DNA of 64,000 bases from Akkermansia muciniphila (GTDB lineage: Bacteria > Verrucomicrobiota > Kiritimatiellia > RFP12 > JAAYNR01), in contig CAMBQN010000001.1 in NCBI GenBank assembly GCA_945870025.1, positions 82,223 through 146,222 on the forward strand, in the 5' to 3' direction. Shown piece by piece: positions 24,607 to 32,104 of the stretch. The first letter of the stretch is position 1; every line of letters begins with the position of its first letter. A program made the translations under genes and the position numbers. The notes under the pieces were generated by a model. The model was not told the DNA's origin, ran no database searches, and worked only from the letters and a program-made list of their open reading frames with translations.

Positions 24607-26040
24607 ATGACCATTCAGGAAAATCAAACGGACTGGCCGCTGATACGCGGAGAAGAACTGGCACTCTGGTCGGGGGGCGTCTGGGATGGGGGCGCGGCCG
24701 ATGTGCGGGGCGTCACGCAGGATGGACGCCACATGATTCCGGGCGGCCTGTACGTCGCCCTGAAGGGTGAGAACCATGACGGTCACGCCTATGTGCTCCA
24801 GGCGCAGCAGGGAGGGGCTGCGGCGGCTCTGGTGCGTCACGACTGGCCCCGCGCCGAGGGTGTGGCAATACCGCTCCTGCGCGTGGCAGAGACGCGCAGC
24901 GCACTCGGTCTGGCGGCGGCGGGCCGCCGTCGCGCGCTCCACACGTTTGTGCTGGGCATCACGGGGAGTGTCGGCAAGACCACCACCAAGGAACTCTCCG
25001 CGGCGGTCTTCTCCGGTGCCGGCCCCACACATGCCACACACGGCAATCTGAACAACGACATCGGGTTGCCGCTCACCCTCCTCGCCATGCCTGTGGAGAC
25101 GCGAGTCGGCGTGATCGAGGCGGGGACCAACCATCCCGGTGAAATCGCTTATCTGTGTCGGATTCTGAAGCCGGACGCGGCGATCATCACGGCGGTCGGG
25201 CCGGTGCATCTGGCGCACTTCGGGAGCGAGGCGGCGATCGCCGATGAAAAGGCTGAGCTGATCCGCAGCGTGCCCGAACGAGGGTTTGCCGTGATTGACG
25301 CCGAAGGCGCGCATGCCCCGTATCTGCGGGCGCAGGCGGCCTGCCGGATCATCTCCGTGCGGATGGATGACAGCGGCGAGGCCGACTACCTCGGCTCGCT
25401 GGTCGATGCCGACGGCGGCGTGGTGAGGGTGTGCGAGCGGACGAGCGGGGAGTCGCAGGTCCTGCGCAGCGGCCTGGTCGGACGCCACAACGCCATCAAT
25501 CTTCTCCTGACCGTGGCCGCCGGCCGCGCGACGGGGATGACGTGGGAAGCGATCGAACGGGGATTGGCGCGATTGGCCATGCCGCCGATGCGGTGGCAGC
25601 GGACCGAGGTGGATGGACTGGTGAGCATCAACGATGCCTACAACGCCAATCCTCCCGCCATGCGCTGCGCATTGGACACCTTCGCCCAGACTGCGGCAGC
25701 GGCGCGCCGGGTGGTGGTGCTGGGCGACATGCGCGAGCTGGGCGAGGCCTCCGAGTCGTTTCACCGCGAGCTGGGCCGATGGGTCGCTGCCGGGCCGTGG
25801 GGACTGGTCGTGGCCGTCGGCCAGGACGCGCGCTGGATCGCCGAAGAGGCGGTCGCAGCCGGGTTTCCATCCGGGGCGGTCCGCCATTTTGACGACACGG
25901 CCGCCGCCACGCTCGGCATCCGTGATCTGCTCAAGCCCGGCGACACGCTGCTCTTTAAGGCATCACGCGGCATGGAACTCGAGCGGGTCGAGGCGGCGGC
26001 GCTGGCCGGGCGTTCCGGGCGCGGAAAACACCGCGACTAG
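24607..26040 (+). CDS. murF: UDP-MurNAc-pentapeptide synthetase MurF
   Basis: MurF adds D-Ala-D-Ala to the precursor. Motifs are GITGSVGKTTTKELSAAVF, HGNLNNDIGLPLTLL, IEAGTNHPGEIAYL, the NDAYNANPPAMRCAL block and VVLGDMRELGEAS. It starts two bases after the murE stop codon. In most genomes mraY follows, but here the next gene is convergent and the cluster stops, so mraY, murD and ftsW must be elsewhere. Confidence 0.95.
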   Translation: MTIQENQTDWPLIRGEELALWSGGVWDGGAADVRGVTQDGRHMIPGGLYVALKGENHDGHAYVLQAQQGGAAAALVRHDWPRAEGVAIPLLRVAETRSALGLAAAGRRRALHTFVLGITGSVGKTTTKELSAAVFSGAGPTHATHGNLNNDIGLPLTLLAMPVETRVGVIEAGTNHPGEIAYLCRILKPDAAIITAVGPVHLAHFGSEAAIADEKAELIRSVPERGFAVIDAEGAHAPYLRAQAACRIISVRMDDSGEADYLGSLVDADGGVVRVCERTSGESQVLRSGLVGRHNAINLLLTVAAGRATGMTWEAIERGLARLAMPPMRWQRTEVDGLVSINDAYNANPPAMRCALDTFAQTAAAARRVVVLGDMRELGEASESFHRELGRWVAAGPWGLVVAVGQDARWIAEEAVAAGFPSGAVRHFDDTAAATLGIRDLLKPGDTLLFKASRGMELERVEAAALAGRSGRGKHRD

Positions 26041-27476
26041 AACGCGAAATCATCGGCTTCATCGGCCGACTTTTCCCTGTAAATATTGAAATCCATCCGA
26101 CGCAAGGTGCCCAGCGGCAAGGCGATCTTTCCGAAATTCTCGCTTTGCCCCTTGACCTCGTCCTTCTCAATCCGCTCCAGTTGGAGGGTCAGCAGCCCCC
26201 GGTCAGCAAAAGTCATCTGGACGTCATCTTTGTTTTTGCGTGCCCGCGTGGCGTTCTCGGTGGATGTCACGATCTCCACGACCCGAGCGATCGGGACGTC
26301 GAGCGTGGCGTAGGAGGTCTCGAATTTCACGACGTCGCCGGCAATGGACTTGAGACGGCCGGAAACCTTGTCGTTGTTGATGAACCGCAACAGGTCGTCC
26401 TTGACGACGGTGATGCCGCTGTCGCTGGCCACCTCGGGCATCTTGCCATCCCAATCCGAAATCACGATGCTGCTGATCTTCAGATCGCCGGTGTTGTTTG
26501 ACCGGAACGCGATGCCGGTGCCTAGGCCCGCGAATTCGGCTGGTTCCGTCCATTGCGTCAACTGGCGGCCATTGATCAGCAAGGTAATGGTTTTCGCGCT
26601 CTTGTTGACCAGCAGGTTGAATGTCGCGCTCCGGCACTTGCCGTTGCCAAAGTCCGCATACTCGACTTGCCTCTCGAGGTTTCTCGATCCCGAATTGCGG
26701 ATGAGACGCTGCAGGTAAAGAGTGGTTCCCTGCACCTGCAGCATGTATCCGTTCCGGTTCTCCTGAACGTTGTCGGTGTAGATCATGCAGGCGAATTGCG
26801 GATAAGCGCCGCGCCAGGCCGCATCGAACCGGATGTCGGCGGTGTCGGGCATCTTCTCGATGAGGCGCCCGATCGGATATTGTTGCGCGGCATAAAGCGC
26901 GCCGTCCTTGAAGCGCCACTGCACCTGAGTCCCGCTGTTGGGGTTCATCGTCCACTCCGATAGATCGGTCGGACCCTCATAGACCCGCGTCGAAGTCTTG
27001 ATGTTGGGGGTCATGGACTTGACCATTTGACGGGCGATGGTGATTTTGCCCGCATATCCCGTGTCCAGCACGAGCTTATCGCCGTCCATCGATACGATGT
27101 TGCCGGGAAGCATGTCCCCGTTGGTCAGGTAGATTGCGGCCGTGCCGGGGACGCCCGGCGTGACCTTGCGCGGGCCCAGCGTGGCGCGCGTCACGGTGGA
27201 GAGGTTGAAATCGAGCGGCTTCTCGGCGCTGCCATGCTTCCACGTCACGCCGCCGGCTTCTGGCGCCACGGCCATCAGGGCACCGTGAAGCTTGTCCTTG
27301 TTGAGAAACTCAAGGGTGTCCCCGCCCGCCGCAACCACTGCGCGCGTCGGCCCCGCGTTTGCGGCCGGCTGGGGCGGCGGGAGAACGGCGCCATCGAGCG
27401 TGACTTGGGCAGGAACCGTGCCCGCCATCCCGATGGCGATAAAACCGGCAACGAGCATCCATTTTGAATCATTCAT
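26037..27476 (-). CDS. secreted protein of unknown function with a concanavalin-like middle part
   Basis: A signal peptide (MLVAGFIAIGMAGTVPAQ) is followed by two copies of a module with the pattern 'D-L-F-N-x-D-x-x-x-G-x-L', at about residues 54-75 and 373-390. A middle region resembles the glucanase/laminin-like fold seen in DUF1080 proteins (YEGPTDLSEWTMN, RFKDGALYAAQQ, DIRFDAAWRGAYPQFACMIYTDN, LLINGRQLTQWTEP). No catalytic set is evident. It is the last gene of a minus-strand run and overlaps murF's stop by 4 nt. Confidence 0.55.
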   Translation of the reverse strand: MNDSKWMLVAGFIAIGMAGTVPAQVTLDGAVLPPPQPAANAGPTRAVVAAGGDTLEFLNKDKLHGALMAVAPEAGGVTWKHGSAEKPLDFNLSTVTRATLGPRKVTPGVPGTAAIYLTNGDMLPGNIVSMDGDKLVLDTGYAGKITIARQMVKSMTPNIKTSTRVYEGPTDLSEWTMNPNSGTQVQWRFKDGALYAAQQYPIGRLIEKMPDTADIRFDAAWRGAYPQFACMIYTDNVQENRNGYMLQVQGTTLYLQRLIRNSGSRNLERQVEYADFGNGKCRSATFNLLVNKSAKTITLLINGRQLTQWTEPAEFAGLGTGIAFRSNNTGDLKISSIVISDWDGKMPEVASDSGITVVKDDLLRFINNDKVSGRLKSIAGDVVKFETSYATLDVPIARVVEIVTSTENATRARKNKDDVQMTFADRGLLTLQLERIEKDEVKGQSENFGKIALPLGTLRRMDFNIYREKSADEADDFAF

Positions 27477-27528
27477 GACGTGTGACTCCTGTTTTTTGTG
27501 ATCGTGGATCGTTCGAAAAGCAAGCGCA

Positions 27529-28455
27529 TCATTTCAGCAATTCCCGCACGGCAGACTGGACTTCGGGATCGGCATGGTCCACCTGCTCGCGGAGGAAGGG
27601 CGTGGCGGGAGCGCCGATCTCCTTGAGCCGTCGTCTCGCGGCGGCGCGCAGCATGGCATCGGCGTCGCCCAGTTTGACGATCAGCCCTTGGATCTCGGCG
27701 GCCACCGCTTCGGGCACATCCTCCTTTCGGAGCACGGTTCGGGGCGGTTCGCGCGTAACCGGCGGATTCGCCATTTCGATGGGACGCGGTCTTTCGATCT
27801 TCTTAATGTCCTGCACCGTCGCGGCCGTCCACGCGCCATCCTGCTGCACCAGCCCCAAGGTGAACACCATGTGGTCTTGAATCGAAATGGAAAGCGTGGC
27901 GGTCTGATTGGTGTCGTTGAAACTCTCTCCTGAAAAGACGAACATTCCGGATTCACGCGCAAACTCCGAAAGAAAGGATCGGCCCTCCCGGCGGTTCTCG
28001 GCTGCGTACACCTTGTCGGCGAGCTGAACCAGATGCTGCAGCGGTCCCGACAGGATTTGCCTAGCCGCCTTGAAATCGTCCTTCTGCAGGGCGGCGAAGA
28101 AGGCGTCCATCCGGGCCTTGGGACCGGCCTTCGGGCGGAGATCCTTCAACTCGCCGCCATGTGCGGAATAAATCGCCAAGGCCTTCTTTCTCAGGGCCTC
28201 ATCATCCGTGGTCTTAAGCAGCGTCGTCGCATCCTGAAGGGCTTCGGACTTGCTTCCCGTGCGGCCATAGGCCTCCGCCCGGTAGAGCAGGGAGAGTGTT
28301 TTCATCTCCGCCACCGTCGGCTCCGCCGTGATGACCGCCGTGAAATTCGTCACCGCCTGGGCGTAGGCTTTGTTCTCCAGATGTTTCAGTCCGTCATGGA
28401 AATTCGCCGACAGCCCGACGATCACCGCGAGCGCAACATCCACAATATTCGTCAT
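27529..28455 (-). CDS. TPR/HEAT-like repeat protein, unknown function
   Basis: The N-terminal half looks like helical repeats (HDGLKHLENKAYAQAVTNFTAVI), which fit TPRs. A middle region has beta-rich text (SFNDTNQTATLSISIQDHMVFTLGLVQQDGAW), and the end has a HEAT-like block (GLIVKLGDADAMLRAAARRRLKEIGAPATPFL). No catalytic motifs are seen. It lies between the secreted protein and the kinase gene, same strand, and may act in the same envelope-sensing unit. Confidence 0.6.
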   Translation of the reverse strand: MTNIVDVALAVIVGLSANFHDGLKHLENKAYAQAVTNFTAVITAEPTVAEMKTLSLLYRAEAYGRTGSKSEALQDATTLLKTTDDEALRKKALAIYSAHGGELKDLRPKAGPKARMDAFFAALQKDDFKAARQILSGPLQHLVQLADKVYAAENRREGRSFLSEFARESGMFVFSGESFNDTNQTATLSISIQDHMVFTLGLVQQDGAWTAATVQDIKKIERPRPIEMANPPVTREPPRTVLRKEDVPEAVAAEIQGLIVKLGDADAMLRAAARRRLKEIGAPATPFLREQVDHADPEVQSAVRELLK

Positions 28456-28682
28456 ACCCGCCTCCTTTCAGATCGCGCGCAGGTTACTGCCATTCCGCAC
28501 CGGCCGATGACGACGCCACGATTCAACGGGGAAGAGCGTAGCAAACCGATACAGAGTGGGCAATGACAAACATCCTCCCCTGGCCCCGAGCAGGTCATAG
28601 CCAGGGCCGCTTGCCGGCTGAAAGGCGAGAACGTGGCCCGCTGGCGGGTACGAATGGTCGAACTTCCATCCGGAACCGTGTC

Positions 28683-29591
28683 TCAGTCGACGTCCGTTCC
28701 AGCGACGGATTGCACCTGTGTTCGCACGTCGCGCGCCTGTTGGTAGCGCAGGGCCGGCTCCTTCTCCAGCGTCTTGAGCACGATCTCGTCGAGCCGCACG
28801 TCCACTTGGACCTTCTGCGACGGCGCCGGGAAGCGGCCGAGGGGCAGTTCTCCGGTGAGCATCTCGTAGAAGACGACGCCGAGCGAGTAGATGTCGGCGC
28901 GGTGGTCCACGTGTTCCGGCTTCTCGACCTGCTCCGGCGCCATGTACTGCGGTGTGCCCATGGCCTGTTGGGTCATGGTCAGCGCCACGCCGCCGGGCTC
29001 GGGCCGCATGAGCTTGGCCAGGCCGAAGTCGGCGATTTTCACCCGGCCCTGCGAGTCCAGCAGGATGTTCTCCGGCTTGATGTCCCGGTGCACGATGCCG
29101 TGGTCGTGGGCGAACTGCAGGGCCTCGCAGATTTGCGGCACGATGGCCAGCGCTTCGCGCGGACTCAGCCGGCCGGCACGTTCCAGCTCGCGCAGATTGA
29201 CCCCGTCCACGTATTCCATCACGAAGTACGAAAACCCCGCGACCTGACCGTACTCGTACACGCCGACGATGTGCGGATGGTTGAGCTGGGCCAGCGCCCG
29301 GGCTTCGCGCTGGAACCGGTGGGCGAAGCTCGGATCGCCCCCCGCCGCAGCCACGGGCAGAATCTTCAGCGCCACGAACCGGTCCAATGCCGGCTGGCGG
29401 GCCTTGTAGACGGCGCCCATCCCGCCGCGACCGAGCAAACCGACAAGCTCCAATTGCGGAAAATGCGGCGCAAGCGCCTCGACGGTCGGCGGCGTAAAGG
29501 CCAGCGGACCCGGCGCGACCGATTCCGCCATGCCCTCGTGCAGCAGGCAGGCCGGACAAAGCCCCTGCGCCACGCCCGGCGACAACGCACC
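28683..29591 (-). CDS. serine/threonine protein kinase, kinase-domain part of a frameshifted gene
   Basis: The frame holds a full Hanks-type kinase: LLGRGGMGAVYKAR (P-loop), VALKIL (Lys), VMEYVDGVNLRELE, HRDIKPENILLDSQGRVKIADFGLAKLM (catalytic and DFG) and MGTPQYMAPEQ. Upstream it keeps the second knuckle of a zinc ribbon (GLCPACLLHEGM). The first half of that ribbon and the membrane segment lie in another frame (29588-29887). The break is at the G-run read from CCCC at 29590-29593. If the shift is real, translation could start at the internal ATG at 29531. This is the kinase of the sigma-factor/kinase module ending at 31771. Confidence 0.8.
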   Translation of the reverse strand, partial: GALSPGVAQGLCPACLLHEGMAESVAPGPLAFTPPTVEALAPHFPQLELVGLLGRGGMGAVYKARQPALDRFVALKILPVAAAGGDPSFAHRFQREARALAQLNHPHIVGVYEYGQVAGFSYFVMEYVDGVNLRELERAGRLSPREALAIVPQICEALQFAHDHGIVHRDIKPENILLDSQGRVKIADFGLAKLMRPEPGGVALTMTQQAMGTPQYMAPEQVEKPEHVDHRADIYSLGVVFYEMLTGELPLGRFPAPSQKVQVDVRLDEIVLKTLEKEPALRYQQARDVRTQVQSVAGTDVD

Positions 29592-29887
29592 CCGCAGCGC
29601 GGACACGCCCGGGGCGGCGGAGGCACCGGCGGCGGAGGGGACCCACCGGCAGCCAGGCCGGCTGCCCTGAGGTAGTCGCCGCGCAGGATCAACCACACCA
29701 ACAGCCCGACGGGCCACATCACCAGTCCGACCAGCAACGCCACCAGGATACCCGACTTCCGGCACCGTTCCGCGTCGCGGTAGACCCAGACCAGCGTGGC
29801 GACCCACACGGGCAGCGTTACGAGAACGTAGAGCAGGAGGACGATCAGCAAACCCAGCGCCGGTGTATGCACCGAAATGTCGTTCAT
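29588..29887 (-). pseudogene. N-terminal membrane and zinc-ribbon part of the kinase gene, in another frame
   Basis: This part encodes MNDISVHTPALGLLIVLLL and two membrane helices with the element VWVYRDAERCRKSGILVALLVG, then PPPPRACPRCG, the first knuckle of a zinc ribbon. The expected continuation is in the -1/+2 frame, where ALSPGVAQGLCPACLL begins. One missing or two extra bases in the G-run would restore a single protein. The helices resemble those of the neighbouring 29884-30900 gene (VWRDANRRGQPGFIVAVLVAF), so both genes share an anchor. The start overlaps that gene by 4 nt. Confidence 0.65.
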
Positions 29888-30900
29888 GGCAGCTCCTTTT
29901 CGACGGCTGGGCCGTCCATCAGTTCGTCCACCACGACCGGAATCACGGGGTTTGCGACGCTGTCAGGAACGTTGTCGAGGCACAGCCCAAACGTCCCCGT
30001 GTACCGGGATAGCCCCGGGAAGCCGGCCGGATCAAGCCGCATGACCGAACGGAATTCCCGCCCCTGGACTTGCCAGTGAACTTCCACCTGGTAGCAGTTC
30101 GCCCGCGCGTTAAACGTCACCGCTCCAACCTGGACGGACTTGTCGCCGAGTCCTTCCGGGAGCACCTTCTGGAATTTTTCTTCGACGTCGTCGAACCACA
30201 CCCGGAGTTGCCTTTCAACAGCCGCCTTCACCACGTCAAGTCGGAGGGGTTTGCAGGGCGAATTAACCCACTCGACGTGGCCGTCGCCGAACGCAATGGT
30301 GCCGCCCTTGCCGCCGTGGTTCTTCCAGTTCTCCAGAATTATGATGTCCGTCTCGTTGGAGCCGGGATCGAGGCGGTAGGACGGCGGCCCGCCCTTTTCG
30401 GCTGCGGGACAATGCTGCAGCGTATCCACGAGGCCGTACGCACGCAGGTCCTCGAAACTACGCGGGGGCGTCCCGCCATGGTCCTTGGTGTAAATGATGT
30501 GCATCGCCGCCAATTGCTTCACGTTGTTCTGACACGCGATCCGGCGGGCCGCTTCCCGAGCCCCTCCCCCCATGGGCGCGGCATTGAGTAGCAGCCAAAT
30601 GGGGACCATAATGAGCAGGCCGAGGACGATGAGGGCGATCAGCGCCGCCCACAGGCACCCGCGCCCGCTCCGCGACGGCGGTGGTGCCGCCGCCATCGCA
30701 CCGGTTTGCACGGCGGGCCGCGCCAGCAGCCACGCGATCAGACTCAGCGGCCAGAACAGGAACGCCACCAGCACCGCCACGATGAAGCCCGGCTGGCCGC
30801 GCCGGTTGGCATCGCGCCAGACCCACGCCACGCTGCCGACGAACGCCGCCAGGAGCACGACCGGGCCGGCAAACAGCAAAATCAGCAACCACAAACGCAT
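29884..30900 (-). CDS. membrane protein with H-X9-DG type C-terminal motif (DUF1559-like)
   Basis: Three membrane helices, with the motif WVWRDANRRGQPGFIVAVLVAF between the first two, are followed by a soluble domain. In it, AARRIACQNNVKQLAAMHIIYTKDHGG and later TIAFGDGHVEWVNS match the 'pre-pilin-like' H-X9-DG proteins common in planctomycetes and relatives. The start at 30900 follows GGAAGG. The gene sits between the sigma factor and the kinase, so it may be the sensor partner of that module. Function not established. Confidence 0.65.
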   Translation of the reverse strand: MRLWLLILLFAGPVVLLAAFVGSVAWVWRDANRRGQPGFIVAVLVAFLFWPLSLIAWLLARPAVQTGAMAAAPPPSRSGRGCLWAALIALIVLGLLIMVPIWLLLNAAPMGGGAREAARRIACQNNVKQLAAMHIIYTKDHGGTPPRSFEDLRAYGLVDTLQHCPAAEKGGPPSYRLDPGSNETDIIILENWKNHGGKGGTIAFGDGHVEWVNSPCKPLRLDVVKAAVERQLRVWFDDVEEKFQKVLPEGLGDKSVQVGAVTFNARANCYQVEVHWQVQGREFRSVMRLDPAGFPGLSRYTGTFGLCLDNVPDSVANPVIPVVVDELMDGPAVEKELP

Positions 30901-30964
30901 ACGGTCATCCTTCCGACGGCACGAATGGGCCGTCACCCCTTACATAAGCAAATCCGGGAAAAGG

Positions 30965-31771
30965 TTACACGGCGGCAAGCGCGGCGATCAGCGAGCGGAT
31001 TTCCTCCTCGACCTGTGAGGGGTCGGCGACGGTGTCGGTGATGTCGGCGCGCAGCAGTTCGCGGTAGCGCCGCCGCAGCCGGTGTACCGCCACCTTCACC
31101 GCGCCCTCGGTCATCCCCAGGCCGGCCGCCAGTTCCGCGTAGCCCACAGCGCCCGATTCCGCGGCCAGGGCCGGCTCCAGCGCGGCAAACCGACGCGCGG
31201 CCTCGGGCGTGCCCTGCTCCGCCCGCAGGCGCGCCAGCACCCGGTCGAGCACGGTCAGCGCCCACTGCCGGTCGAAGAGACGGTCCGGCGTCAGCAGATC
31301 GGCCGGCTCGCAGGTGTAGCGCGCCTCGGCCGCGTCCGCATCGATCGCGATATGGATGGCTCCGCCACCGCGTTTGAAGGCTCGCGCTTTATCCCGTTCG
31401 TTGGCCAGGAAGTGCTTGAACGCCGCCAGCATAAACGAACGGAAGCGTCCCTTCTGCGGCGCGACAGTCGCCAGACCGTCCTTGGCCAGCAGCCGGGCGA
31501 AGAATGCCTGCGTCACGTCCTCCGCCGCGTGCGTGGGGTGCCCGCTCCGGCGCGCATAGGCGTAGAGCGGAGGCCAGTACAGGCGGCAGAGCTCCGCCAG
31601 GGCCGGAGCCGCAGCCTGCGCTTCGCCGCGTTGCGCGGCGTTCAGCACCAGCGTCCAGCGCGTCACGGCAAACCGACCCGGTGATGGCGTCGGATCCGCC
31701 GCGGACGGCGCGTGTGTGTGCGGACGATCACTGGGTCGGATGGCGGTGTTTGTCAATACTTGCGATTCCAT
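30965..31771 (-). CDS. RNA polymerase sigma factor, extracytoplasmic-function type
   Basis: Region 2 is seen in LCRLYWPPLYAYARRSGHPTHAAEDVTQAFFARLL and region 4 in YAELAAGLGMTEGAVKVAVHRLRRRYRELL with a clear helix-turn-helix. The longer form with the conserved PLYAYARRxGH block is typical of sigma factors found beside serine/threonine kinases in PVC bacteria. The kinase gene lies two genes downstream on the same strand, so the sigma factor is probably controlled by phosphorylation. The N-terminus before RWTLVL is weakly supported. Confidence 0.85.
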   Translation of the reverse strand: MESQVLTNTAIRPSDRPHTHAPSAADPTPSPGRFAVTRWTLVLNAAQRGEAQAAAPALAELCRLYWPPLYAYARRSGHPTHAAEDVTQAFFARLLAKDGLATVAPQKGRFRSFMLAAFKHFLANERDKARAFKRGGGAIHIAIDADAAEARYTCEPADLLTPDRLFDRQWALTVLDRVLARLRAEQGTPEAARRFAALEPALAAESGAVGYAELAAGLGMTEGAVKVAVHRLRRRYRELLRADITDTVADPSQVEEEIRSLIAALAAV

Positions 31772-32104
31772 TCGGAACCTATCACCATTTGTCGGGGAGG
31801 CCTACAGTTGCCGCACGCCTCCACCGTTCGGAGAACGAGCGCGTCAGCATGATAAGGGCTCGGCTCATGCATATCAACAGGCAATTCGCCTCGGCAGGCG
31901 CTTCCACCGGATTCCGTTGCGCCACAGCCTGCCCCACGGGCACGAAATCAAGGCCCAAACACGGACCCATAACCGAATCTTATGTTGATCGCTTGAGGCG
32001 TATGCTACTATTCCTCTTGATCCAAGTACTTTTGGGAGGCTTTCGTCCCATGCGGGCGGGTGCCGAACGAAAAGCGTGTTTTTATCAGTCGATGGAGGGG
32101 TGTC
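31772..32104. other. gene-free stretch between the sigma factor and DUF2339 genes
   Basis: This divergent intergenic region of 333 nt must hold the promoters of both flanking genes. A 205-residue open frame crosses it but has no ribosome-binding site or recognisable domain and extends antisense into the sigma gene, so I do not call it. I see no strong hairpin or iterated repeat here. Confidence 0.6.

Noticed and set aside
29531..29807. Using the GTG at 29807 as the kinase start
   Set aside because: Translation from there reads the membrane-helix region in the wrong frame, giving Arg/Gly-rich nonsense; the true N-terminus is in the other frame.
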